64,000 bases of DNA from Glandiceps talaboti (taxonomy: Eukaryota; Hemichordata; Enteropneusta; Spengelidae): the NCBI RefSeq assembly GCF_964340395.1, contig NC_135561.1:10184732-10248731 (forward strand), given 5' to 3'. This document shows positions 44,249 through 56,188 of the stretch, one piece after another. The translations under genes were made by a program, and so were the position numbers. The notes beneath the pieces are model-generated. The model had not been told where the DNA came from and searched no databases. It saw only the letters and a list, made by a program, of their open reading frames with translations. Numbering within the stretch: the first letter of the stretch is position 1; the number at the start of each line of letters is the position of its first letter.

Positions 44249-47200
44249 ATGAAGAAAAAGTTGCTGTTGACTGCTGGCGCGGTAACTGTGGCTGCTGTGT
44301 CCTACATTGGGTTACAGAAAGTCGTACCTGAAAGGTAAGACAGACAATTTTGTATAAATGGCTAATTTTCAATGTCAGTGTCCCGACATTTCCAACGAGT
44401 ATCAAGCCAACATTTTCACGAATACAGTCCCCAAAACGTAACTAATTCCAAAATACAATGACAGATTTCTTTCCTGAATATTCATAATACCATAATCCAA
44501 TTTTGAAGAGATACAAATACTCTCTCAAACAACATTTTCATGGGCGCTCTATGACCTATGTGAGCGTGCAAAGCCATGATGTATGCAGCCTGACCGTCAT
44601 GTTAACCCGAACCCTTTATATGCAGAGTAGCCCTGTAAAACTAGTAGTTTGCCTAAACTTTGACGCCGATTCGGTCCAATAAACTACAATCATGGCTAGT
44701 CGACCGCTGGAACCGTATTCATTGATTACATTCACACCCATATAATACTTTTGGCCTTGGTGTTATACACATGTACATGAATTAGCCCTAATTAGACGGA
44801 CAACATCATGGGGGTGATCTATGAGGAGGGGCAGGGTATACACATGGTAGAAGACAAAGCCTATACTTAAAGTGACATGGCTAACTTCAAACACTATGAC
44901 CATCATGTTAACCCGAACCCTTCATATGCAGAGTAGGCTTGTAAAACTAGTAGTTCGTCTATTCATGACATGTCTAAACTTTGACACCGATTCGGTCCAG
45001 TAAACTACAATGGCTAGTCGACCGCTGGAATTGTATTCATTGATTACATTCACACCCATATAATACTCTTGGCCTTGGTGTTATACACATGTACATGAAT
45101 TAGCCCTAATTAGACGGACAACATCATGGGGTGATCTATGAGGAGGGGGCAGGGTATACACATGGTAGAAGACAAAGCCTATACTTAAAGTGACATGGCT
45201 AACTTCAAACACTATCTTTATTAAGCAATTACATACTAAAACAAACCTTATTTAATAAGGCATTTCTGTTTATTTGTGTCTTGCAATTGGTATAAAATCT
45301 CTATATAACGTTCGTCCAAGATTTATGTCATCGAAACAGAAGATATGCAATTATTCGATTATTCGAATTATTCGCGACAATGTTAACCGGATGGTAGTGC
45401 GTAGGGGAATGGGGGTGGGGGTGGTTTAGGATTCCGCTAACGCAATATATGAGATAGGTTAAAATATATGCCAGTAATGCGCATCAGTATAGGGTTTTTG
45501 TTAAGTCTGGTAGTTGTGTGTATGTTATTATGGAAAGCCATAACGATATGGTAGGTGCACAGTCACTTGTGAGCTAATATTCTGTTCAAGGGTGGTCGCA
45601 ATACACAGTAATGGCCTTCTTGAATTGATTTATTCACCAAAGTATTAAGGGGTGTGCATTTCAAAAAAGACATTATCAGGATAGTGTTTCTTGTTAGAAC
45701 CACAGATTATAGTTTGATCTGAACTAGCTATAGTCGAGTGTGTGACCCTGACAAATAAAATATACAAGGAAAAAATACAAGTGTTTAACTGCACGATAAA
45801 TAGAAAGAGAAAAACTTAAAGAAACGATATTAACTGTAGTGGTAATAAATAGACTTATTAATGTGATGTAATAACGAATGCAAAGTACTTACATGTCGAA
45901 AACATTTGATATAAAATTGTTACCAGGTTAAAAAAAATATATGCAAGTGTTTCCTGCCAATTATTCAGGTGCTTTGAAACTGTCTCTGTGAGTTATGTCT
46001 TTGATATGACTCTGTAGTGAGTTCAAGTGGTGAGTAAGTGCATATTTAGTATTGTGTTTATTTTTGTGTCACGTTAACTTTAAGTATGTAAAATTGCCAT
46101 GAGTAGCAACACGGGTAGGATAGGAATGGGGAACTGTATCATTATAATACACTTTAACGAAGAACGTTCGGGGAGGGGGAGGCATAAAAGTGGGATATAT
46201 ATTCCAGATGAATGGGAATTTTGTATTTTGAGAAACAACGAATTCAAAACCCCATTTGCATAGATTCCAGGCTAACACAACCTAGAGTTATGCCGCCAAC
46301 AAATATACACAAAAAGACAACGTACATTATCCCAAAGTAGGAACAATTCAAATTTCCTTATACTGCCGTATTATTGAAACTTTATATTACCTGTAGTGCC
46401 CATGTATACAAACACAAATGTCGAGGAAGCAATACATCTGGTCGGCCAAGCCTTGAACAAAGCTCAGACAACTACTAAAAATAAAACGACGAGGCACACG
46501 TATTATACATCAGAAAAATATCATCGATGAAAAATGTTAACGCTGCTAAGTTAATTAGAATACGAAATCGAATTTCAGACATATTGTAGGTATCTCTGTC
46601 ATCTATGCACTAACAGCACAAAACTGTACTAACAAACGAATATAATAGAATAAAACCAATGAACTACCATACACAAACTGTAACACTTGAATTTTAATTT
46701 CCACAAGGGGTTAGATCAATAGTTCAATGTAGGATAACAAACAAATTATTTTAGTTAGACTTCAGACCCCACCTTCCATCCACTTCTATTTTAAGTCTTT
46801 TACGTAAACGCCATTGTATTCGAATGATATAAAAGTGAGAACTAAAACATCCAAAGATCTCTCGGGTAGGTGATTCTGGCAAGCCGAAATCTCTCCTCAG
46901 TCGTGACTAATTCCCAACTCCCAATTCCGTGACTAATTACGAACGTAAGAGAGTGTGAGTGCTGGAGTGCTGAGCTAGAACGATATTGGGACACTTCCCG
47001 TACAAAACTAGTCCTCGTAACAGCAGTACTATGAATACAAAGCCAGTAAGTAGTGAAAAATAGTTTTTTTGTTGACACAATATAATGTAGTTCAGTGCCA
47101 TGCATTTACTTAATTCAGCGAAAATTCTTCCATTTCTCAGTTTGATGACACTTTTTAGAAAGTTTATTTTTTATGTGTTACAAACAGTAGCTTTTGTAGG

Positions 47201-50200
47201 ATGTGAACTAAAATGGCTCACCCCACCCCCCACCCCGTAAAAGAATTTAGCTTTCTATCCTCAATTGAACTATTAATCTTGCCCCTAATGTACTACTTGG
47301 TCAAGAAGACCAATAGAGCTGCTACTCCTTAGAGCAGAATTAATAAATTCGTGTGGCAAATAATCTAATTAGTAATAATGCGAATCCATTTAGAATACAT
47401 TCCTGGTTGTGATAGCATGACATCCATATTACCTTGCCTTAACGAGATATAACTCTGTATAATACATTGAGCACTATTTCCTTCATGCAGTATATATGAT
47501 GAAAGTGAAATTGAGGAAAGAAATTTGACACACTGTAGGAGACGAACCTACATCCCCTGAATACTAGCCATTTTGATTATCCTTCGGATCTTAGCATGAG
47601 TTTATGTTGTTTAGAGGGGAGCCATCTTTAAGTTAGCTCAACATTTATTTCATGAAACATTACACGATCGTGGCGATTTTTTTTATCCAAGAAACAAGAT
47701 GGACTTTCCCAAAGACACCGTGATACTCCGCCATGCTGGTCGACATAGATATGTGCCGAGTTATTCACCTTTCCCATTGAAACTGGAAACCTATCTGAGA
47801 TTTGCCAAGATCCCCTATGTGGTAAGAAGTTAATATTGTGTTAACCGAGCCCTTTATGGCAGTTGCTACTCTAAGTACTGTACGGAACTCCACATGGCTA
47901 ATGCAGACATTTGATCCATTTAGATTATCAGTATTAACAAGTCTTTGTCGATCATGAACACACCAGAAAACATAATAGTGCTGGATTAGGCCTAAACAAT
48001 TGTTTGGTTCCGGTTACCCGACCCCAACTAGTTTCTCAATGCCGACCCTAAACATTCGTTTACGTATTCGAGAAAAAAATAAAATAAAATTGCGATAAAA
48101 ATCAACTTACAAAGACAATATAAAACAATCTATAATGGATGTACATCTGATGGGAGGAACCCAATAACACAGAGACTGTATGGAACCCAATAACACAGAG
48201 ACCGTATGGAAAACAACACAAAACATAACTACCTGAACTAGACACTCACACGGGGAAAAAACATTTAAATCTACCTACCCCACCTATTCTGACATAGAGC
48301 GTAATCGGAACCACACAATTTTTTTAAGCCTTACTAATAACAACAAATGTCTTCCCCTACAAAGTGGAGTAAGACAGGGAGACCCATTATCCCCATATCT
48401 GTTCCTCATGGCTCTGGAAGTGTTTCTAACTAACTTAAGAAGTAATCCCAATATTGAAGGTATTCAAATAGACAATACACTGGAAGTTAAATACTCTGCT
48501 TTTGCAGACGACTTGACATGCTTCTTGAAAAGTGAGAAATCTTGTGATGTATTTTTTGAAATGCTTGAGAATTTTCATCTTTTGTCGGGGCTGACAATTA
48601 ATCTTGACAAGACTGAGGCAATGTGGCTTGGTTTGTGGAAAAGGAGGACAAAAAAAACTTTCAAAATTAAATGGCCTGAAACCCCTATTAAGATAGTGGG
48701 AGTACATGTATCATATGATCTTGAGCTAAATAACCAGCTTAATTTTGCATCCCCATTGAAACGAATCGAAAATGTTTTAAACTGCTGGAAAATAAGAACA
48801 CTTACCTTATTGGGTAAAATACAAATTCTGAAAACATTTGCTATGTCACAAATTAATTTTATTATGAGAATGCAGTACATGCCAAAAGATGTTATGGACA
48901 AAATTGCTAAGTTGATTTTTAATTTCTTGTGGGCTGGCAGAGATAAAGTAGCAAGGAACATTATGGTCAAAGAAATAAGTGAAGGGGGCTTAAATGCTCC
49001 TGATATTTATGCAATGCATAAAGTGTCTAGGGTTATGTTTATTAAACGATATTTGGATGATGATACCCAGCACCCCTGGAAAAACTTCTTCGACAAGCGT
49101 CTTAGATCAGTGGGTGGTAATCTCTTATTTAAGTGTAACTTTGACACCCGACTTATTGGTACATCTCTCCCACTGTTTTATACTGAAGCATTACAAGCAT
49201 GGGCTTCCTTTAATTCAGACGATAATTGTAATATTGGTGAACAAATGATTTGGAACAACAAAAACATTTTGATTGGGGGTAGGTCAGTATTTTATAAGGA
49301 TTTGATAGATAAGGGTTTTCATTATGTAAGTAAATTATACAATAATGGTCAACTGTTGCAATGGGATGATCTGCAGGCTGGTGGTCTGAGTCAAATTGAT
49401 ATAATTAAACTGTATGGAATAATCCGGGCTCTTCCACCTGAGTGGAAGGAACTAGATGAAGATGGCCAGCCTGTAGGAGTTGAATCAGATCACTATTATC
49501 TGTTGAATAGCTATATCAAGAATTCACGAATCACAAAAATTAAAATTAAAAAAGACCTGCAACACCAAAATCAATCCCGTCCAATTAGCGAAAAATATTT
49601 TGAAAGAGAATATGATTTCACTGGGGATTGGGCTACAACGTACACCCTACCATTCATTGTGTCTATAGACACTAAAACGAGAGTATTCCAATTCAAATTG
49701 CTGCATCACATTCTGTTCACAAATTATGAATTGAAGAGAAGGGGAATGCAGATCTCTCCAGCTTGCACTTTTTGTGAAAGAGATGATGAAACTTTAAGGC
49801 ACTTATTCCACTCATGTAGTGAAACTCAAAAGTTTTGGCAAGATTTTTTTAATTGTTTCAAGAATTGCTTTACTCTATTCGACCTGCCCTCCCTCAGTGA
49901 GATATTATTTGGAAACATAACTTTCACAAATCTGTATAACCACTTGCTTCTGTTGGCCAAGAGACACATTTACTCTATGAAGATGAAAAACTTGAAACCG
50001 CACTTTGCACTATACTTGAACCATGTAAAATACAATTATCACTGTGAGTATATTATAGCTGTTAACAAAGACAAACTTGAAAGGCACTGTAACAAATGGA
50101 TAACAATACACCATCTTATTATGTAATACAAGAGCAACTTATATTGTAAACAACTGAAGTTACCAATAAAAATCTTATAAATATAAAAAAAAAAAAAAAA

Positions 50201-52507
50201 TGTCTTTGAATATCCGTGTCCGAACATTAGTTGTCTCTAATGAGTTTATCAAAATCGCGTCATCAGCATATTCTGTTGACACTGACAAAGTAAACATGCT
50301 ATACCTAGACGCTGGGCATTTTAAACTTGGAGTGAAAGAAGCCATTTTTTCCATGAGTATTATTACAGGCAACATCTTCAAATTAAGATGAGGGGCGGTA
50401 CAAATTTCCTGTCATGGGTGACCCGATGCTACCTACCCACGTATTTCCATAAGACCACGTATTCTTATTATTGGAGCAATTAAGTGTTGACAATTTCATA
50501 TTATTTTCTGCTTCTTATTTTGGGACAAAGATTTACCTTTATAAAATGAATCATCAAGTTGAACAGGTTATATTTACGAAAACCATGCATTTTAATTTCA
50601 GAATATTCCTAGTTCGAAGTGGTCACCAAAACACAAAACCCCATGGATTGAGTTCAATGGAGAAATCTTAGGTGATACCAGTTTCATTATTGAGTTTCTC
50701 AACGAAAAGTTCGAAGTAGATCTCAATAAACATTTAAACCCTTCAGATAAGGCTACGGCTAGGGCCTTTCAGAAAATGGCGGAAGAAAACTTCTATTGGT
50801 AAGCATTGAGATAATACATTGGTGTTGATTCCCAGATGGGGCAATTCGCCCACATGTACATACTTCTTGATTTTAAAATTTTTGTATTTCATAGTAAACA
50901 AAATAAATTCCGGAATTCGGACGAAAGCTACATAGTCGCTTAGAAAACTAGATTCCAATACGGTAACTTCACTCTTACTAAAATAAGACCTGTTTACATA
51001 GGATGGAAATGCCAAGCTGTTCTTTAATATTGTTTTAGAGTGATACTTAGGCCTTTTTGGTTCCGGTTACCTGACCCCCACCTACAAACTTTAAAATGTA
51101 ATTTTTCACTGCAAACCCTAAACTTTCTTTACTTATTCGAGAAAAAATCGCGAAATCGCGAAAATTGTTAAGTCTCGCAAGAAATAATGGAAGGAAGCAG
51201 GTGCAGCGACAAGGGTTAGCCGACTTTTCGAGATGGTGTCTTGGTAGATTGGATGGATGGATGGATGGATGGATGGATTGATTGATGGATTGACTGACTG
51301 TTTGGGTATATAGGTGGGTGTATGGGTTGGTAGATATGGATTGATTTTCTTTCTCTTGTAATTACTTTCTGCGAAGTCGCGCAATATAGTACGGTGAAAA
51401 GTGATTTTTCCTGACTCACGGGTCATCAACTAAAGTAACTAGGACAAACTCAGCCTCGCCTTTGTTTTCCCTTGATGTAAAACTGTTGTGTCTTCACAAA
51501 TTTTACTGTTTAGAAAATATACTAATCAGCGATAAAACTGTACATCGGTTGTTAAAAATGTCCCTGTATTGTTCATTGGTGTTATATAACTTGATGTGTT
51601 ATCAAATTAATTATGCTTCAGTTCTTGTAATATGCGTAATATTCATCCTACCTCTATGTCCCTACATTCAACAAATATTGAATATTATGTAGATATAACT
51701 GTTATTTGCAATTCATATACTACCAGTAATGTTGATATTATTTTTATTTTAGGTAACAAAAACTTTATGTTTGGTGACGAACCCTGTGAAGAAGATTGTG
51801 CTATATTTGGACAACTTGCAATGGTTGTATGGGTGCTTCCTGATTCTCCTCAAGGTTTGCTCGTGAAAGGTAAACAAAACAAGTCTAGGAACGAGGATGA
51901 TCGAATGGGCGTTTAGAAAGTAAACGGAAATGACTGTCAATCCTTCAATGTCACCGTCATCTAATTCAAAATGGCAGAAGCTGGAGTGTACAGTATAAGT
52001 GTTTTATTCGCCTGAAAATGTTTATATAAAAGCTCGGTCAAAGCTGCACTAGATGCAACTGAGTTTGTTTAATCAAGTAACCAAAGATAGATTAACTAGA
52101 AATTGGTCATTACTTACAGAAGACATTGTAGATGTTAATTAGTGGTCAATATTATCTGTAGGTAGTGTAGTGGCAAGTTTATTTAAATCTTCAGCCAAAG
52201 CTAGGTTTTGACTCTGTCGCCATGTTACAACTGTATTAGTTGTAACTTGAGTATCATTTTCCGTTTAGACCATTACAGGTATTCACTGGAAATTGCTGCA
52301 ATGTACACATGCGAATAAAATAGTTTTTAAATCACCATAATTCTAACTTTTGTAGGTGATTGCAAGAATCTTGAAGACTACTGCTATAGGATGAAAGAAC
52401 GGTTCTGGCCGGACTGGGAACAGTGCATCATGGGAGATCAAAAGTTGAAAGGTTTCCTACGTTATCCAGATTCGGATCCAACTTTGTGGAAGGGAAAAAT
52501 TAAATGA
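44249..52507 (+). CDS. FAXC-like copy B, exon 4 missing (probable pseudogene or assembly gap)
   Basis: Five of the six family exons are intact with the family's exact lengths and splice sites: 44249-44334 (86), 47692-47821 (130), 50602-50798 (197), 51753-51869 (117) and 52356-52507. Residues include [58 protein letters not shown] and [15 protein letters not shown]. The 206-nt exon 4 ([11 protein letters not shown] block) is not found between 50799 and 51752 in any frame. Splicing exon 3 directly to exon 5 joins phase 2 to phase 1 and makes TGG TAA, so no full protein can be made. Intron 2 carries an L1-like LINE. Either exon 4 was deleted recently, since the other exons show no decay, or the assembly lost it. 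Confidence 0.7.
44592..45215. repeat. ~310-nt direct tandem duplication
   Basis: Copy 1 at 44592-44897 and copy 2 at 44898-45215 are nearly identical, each starting GACC(G/A)TCATGTTAACCCG and ending AACTTCAAACACTAT. In intron 1 of FAXC-B; recent. Confidence 0.85.
47990..48322. mobile_element. possible MITE-like repeat with short inverted ends
   Basis: The left end TTGTTTGGTTCCGGTTAC and the reverse complement of the right end (TTGTGTGGTTCCGATTAC) match at 16 of 18 bases. The left end recurs at about 51055 (TTTGGTTCCGGTTACCTGAC), and the right end at 39730-39781 (TCTACCTACCCCACCTATT, TATCGGAACCACACAATTTG). The superfamily is not clear. Confidence 0.45.
48333..50200 (+). mobile_element. 5'-truncated L1-like LINE, long open reading frame
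   Basis: An uninterrupted frame from about 48333 to the TAA at 50124-50126 (about 597 codons) begins inside the reverse-transcriptase domain. It contains GVRQGDPLSPYLFLMALEVF, the palm motif FADDL, SGLTINLDKTEAMWLG and a C-terminal CCHC-type segment CTFCERDDETLRHLFHSC. An A tail runs 50185-50200. The endonuclease and front half of the RT are missing, so it is a dead-on-arrival copy with little decay. The motifs fit L1/Tx1-type non-LTR elements. It is inserted in sense orientation in intron 2 of FAXC-B, next to the MITE-like repeat. Confidence 0.93.
51250..51300. repeat. GGAT microsatellite
   Basis: About nine GGAT units followed by TGAT/TGAC variants, in the FAXC-B interval where exon 4 would be expected. 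Confidence 0.9.
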
Positions 52508-52854
52508 ACATAATAATGATGGGAAACTAACAGCGAATCATTATTGAACATCAACAAAGAATCTCATTTAATTTTTTATCTTTATTGATTATAAATAGAC
52601 AGATACATTTATCTACGCCGATTCCGATGTATTCAAAAAAAAGAGACGATGTGGGAGAGGAATGCAAGTGAGACTGGCAGAGAAACTGCGTGAAAAGGGA
52701 AAGAGCGAATACGAGGGAGACGATAACGCGTTAACGTGTGTTGGTCTGTCGAAATGAACTTTCAATTCTCTATATCGGGTGGTCCTCTTATTGCATTAAT
52801 TAAATAATAACACATGCCAGCGAGGGCAATATCACAATTTAGTGCCTGCACAAG

Positions 52855-53260
52855 TGTTAGACTAGATTAGTTGCTGGTCAACTACTTCTAATCCCTCTTT
52901 CCTTTAATCATGTAATCATTTACCATTGAGCACTGTCCGCACATATTTATATTTCTGGTAAATAAAGAATGATAGTAATAATCAAAGACAGCTGTGGAAC
53001 GAGGATAAAGCATAGACAGCTGTGGAACGAGGATAAAGCATAGACAGCAATAGAAAACGTGTTTCTTCAACTATGTATGGTATTGATAGGTTTTGCTAAT
53101 TTCGATTACTGGTAATAATGCATGACGATACAAATAAGGCTCAAAATAAAGTAGAGTTTTGCACAGTGTTCAAGAAACGTTCAACCATACTGAATATTGC
53201 TTTTGACTATTGGTTAAGCTTATATTTGTATTGCCACACTCACGTACACTTCGTGTTTCT
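52855..53260. repeat. segment shared with FAXC-C intron 5
   Basis: Matches 58665-59030 in order: GTGTTAGACTAGATTAGTTG, TCAACTACTTCTAATCC, GTGGAACGAGGATAAAGCAT and TAATTTCGATTACTGGTAA. Here it lies after the last exon of copy B. A 28-nt unit is tandemly doubled at 52985-53045. Confidence 0.7.
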
Positions 53261-53769
53261 TATCAACTTATCAATATCTCAGTAGTAAATACGAAAGCTG
53301 TATGTTATCATTGAAGGGGTGAACATTTTCCGTCAAAATTTGGTTTTAAGTGCGTAAATGAACTTCAGCAATCGCATTGACGCCAGACACCCCACCCCCA
53401 CCCCTGCCCTAAACGAACGAAGTTAGGTGCTTTTGTAACATAGTGCGCTCGTCCCTTACTTACATGATGTTACTTTATCCTTTGTGGCGAATTCGAAGTC
53501 AAGCTTACGATTAACTGATATATTGGAGTGTGGTTTCTCATGTCAAATTATGCAATGTAAATTATACCAGAGGAGATAATTATCAACGTCACCAAGATCG
53601 TGTCTGTACCTGTAGGCCTATGGCCATGCTACTGAAATATATGTGGAATACCAAATGAATGATATCTACCTGCAGAATATATTTCCCTCGCGAATCTTAT
53701 CAAACCCCTGAATAATTAGACAATGTACATGTTCACCAGCAGTCATAAGTAAAGAAACATGTTGAAACC

Positions 53770-53905
53770 ATGGTCGCCGTAGAGGGCAATGTTTTGGCGA
53801 GGAAAACTCATTATTTATCGTGTACAGCTATGTTTATCCACAGGTGAATCAATACTTTCCTGGTGTACACTATTACGAGTAAGTTATTGTACCCAACAAA
53901 ACAAT
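53770..53905 (+). repeat. dispersed repeat R1, copy c
   Basis: GAGGGCAATGTTTTGGCG, then TTTATCCACAGGTGAATCAA, GGTGTACACTATTACGAG and AAGTTATTGTACCC. It lies about 150 nt before the first FAXC-C leader block. Confidence 0.6.
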
Positions 53906-53952
53906 TTGTCATCCCAGCTCAACTACTGCTGCGAAACTAACCAGAACACTAT

Positions 53953-54054
53953 CTGACCCTTGACCCAGTAAACTTTATCTTGTGTATTGGTGTCACAGTC
54001 GTCGCCATTAATTTTCTTAGTCTACAGCCGTTATACATGTACAACGACTCGACA
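53953..54054 (+). promoter_or_regulatory. conserved FAXC 5' leader block, first of three
   Basis: CTGACCCTTGACCC, a TGTATTGGTGTCACAGTC-like part and CGCCATTAATTTTCTTAGTC precede the ATG. Near-identical blocks precede the starts at 54652 and 60955. Likely proximal promoter plus 5' UTR, duplicated with the exon. Confidence 0.55.
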
Positions 54055-54140
54055 ATGAAGAGCAAATTGTTATGGATTGTTGGGGCAGTTACCGTTGTTG
54101 CTGTTTCGTTCATTGGAATCGGTCAACTCGTACCTGAGAG
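54055..54140 (+). CDS. extra FAXC first exon (C1), orphan or alternative
   Basis: 86 nt, same length as exon 1 of copies A and B, reading MKSKLLWIVGAVTVVAVSFI and ending PER at a GT donor in phase 2. No matching second exon lies before the next first exon at 54652, so it is either an alternative first exon of copy C or the remnant of a deleted copy. Phase is compatible with exon 2 at 56246. Confidence 0.65.
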
Positions 54141-54549
54141 GTAATACATGTACCATGTACTTCAATTCTAAGCGACAGGCAGGCAGACACTTTCAACAGA
54201 CACTTTATTCTCCCAGACAGTTACCTATAAAGGGTACAGCATTTGATGGGGGGGGTGGAGGATTTTCGGGGGAAAACATTGTTGACGGTCAAAGGCACGT
54301 AAACAAATTTGCTGACCAACTCAAGATAGAAAAGATATTCTTTGCAGCAGGTTATAATTATGAGCAAAAAAAATTGTTCTGCAAGTGCAGAAACAAGAAT
54401 CAAATGTCAAATACGTCAATATTATCGATATTATCAACATTTTCTGTATTCCGATAGAGAAATTCTGATACGTATCTCGGGAAACTAGTGCCTGTGAGCT
54501 GTAATAAGTTGGCGAAACTAATGTAATCAGCACACTATAGTCCTAGTAT

Positions 54550-54651
54550 CTGACCCTTGACCCGCTGAACTTAATCTGTGTGTCTATTTTTAGTATCACA
54601 GTCGTCGCCATTAATTTTCTTAGTCTACAGCCTTTATACGACGACTTGACG
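54550..54651 (+). promoter_or_regulatory. conserved FAXC 5' leader block, second
   Basis: CTGACCCTTGACCCGCTGAA ... CGCCATTAATTTTCTTAGTC ... start ATG at 54652. Counterpart of 53953-54054 and 60867-60954. Confidence 0.55.
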
Positions 54652-56129
54652 ATGAAGAGAAAATTGGTATGGACTGCTGGGGCACTTACTGTCGCTGCTG
54701 TTTCGTTCATTGGAATCCGTAAACTCGTACCTAGGTAATTTCATGTATTTCACTTATACTAAGTTATAGTATTGCGATCAGCCTATAGGCATGATGTCGA
54801 CCTCTTTGAGTAAAGAGCACAAAGGTTGCCATTTGCCAGTTCCGGTGGTGACAGTCCCTGGATGGGTGGGTACCCATGCCTGCCTGCGCCTGTTAACGAA
54901 ATTTCAAATGTACCAGGCTTTCCTGGAATATTTCAATGAAAGACACCTCCTTTTTAGTGAATATGGGAAAAATCACAGCAAAAAATGTTTAATTCCCCCT
55001 TACTTCCAAAATCCGAAGGTTTTAACTTCAAGGACACCGAATCCATACACTGCACCACAGGGGCGTGTAATATTTCATAGATTGTTGTTTTCTTATTGCT
55101 TAGAATGCCGTTTTCTCAGGAAAATATCGTACGAATCTTGCTGCTACAAATGTATCAATCTCTATACTACTAAGAAATGTCTCTTCCCTTTACATGTAGG
55201 AATATATATTAATCAAAAGGTTGTTATATTTAGTCTGTAGACCTGGAAAACAACAATCTATGAAATATTACACGCCCCTGTGCACTGCACGTACAATATT
55301 CTCCTATTCTAGGAGGTCGATCTGAAAAAGTACCCCTTTTTTACGATTCCACGCGACGGACCTAGATGGCCGACGAAAAACACCCCATATTCCGTGAAAT
55401 TTCTAACAAGCATGCGTACCCGCTTCGTCTGGGACTGCCACCACTGGGTTGCCAGTACACTACCTGCTAGTCTAGACACGTTTTCATACTGCAATGTTAC
55501 GATTTACACGTACGCTATCTTCACACATTACGTCTAGTAAAAGTCAAAATTTTACATGCTGGGCAAAGGATAAACGGTGCATGTCAGAAGTAAACCATCA
55601 CAAATCCTTCAGACAATTGCTCATTTAATATTTAATTAGTGCAGCTGTACTTAACCAAAATCATGTGGAGACGCGATAATGTCATCACGTTTATATGAAC
55701 GCTGTTGGGGTAGCACAGATATCTGTGCTAGGGTAACGACTTTAACTAGACATAATGTGTGAAGATAACATAGTGTAAATCGTTACACGGTCGTATTGGA
55801 ACTAGACTAACTACCTACATATAATACTGACCACTAATTTACAAATACAATGTCTTTTTATAAGTAATTGACCAATTTTTAATAAATATTACTTTTATGA
55901 AAACAAATGCCCCAGTTGCAGCTAGTGCCGGTTTAAAGATGATAGTATATCATTGAATAGCAGAGTACCTCAAATATTGTAAAGATGAACCGGAAGAGTT
56001 TTAAAAAGTTCATTCTCAAGTTTCTTGGTTTAGGGCTGACTGATCAAGAGGTATTCACATGATCACACAGACAACGCGATGGGCCTAGAATTCACAATAG
56101 TACTGCTACAGTTAATTGAAAAAAAATCC

Positions 56130-56188
<59 letters not shown>

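Larger units (their letters stand above)
52508..54054. other. spacer between FAXC-B and the FAXC-C leader
   Basis: Holds the shared segment 52855-53260, repeat R1 copy c and the first leader block (53953-54054). No coding exon seen. Confidence 0.4.

Noticed and set aside
50175-50391. Minus-strand frame with TEYADDAILI, resembling a reverse-transcriptase palm motif
   Set aside because: Only about 65 codons, the opposite strand is equally open, and no other RT motif flanks it; a chance match cannot be excluded.
54077-54457. 126-codon frame overlapping the extra first exon
   Set aside because: Wrong frame relative to the FAXC first exon and reads through intron; no similarity recognised.
54791-55240. 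149-codon plus-strand frame after the second FAXC-C first exon
   Set aside because: It runs into the hAT-like MITE and has no family signal or conserved splice context; probably intron.
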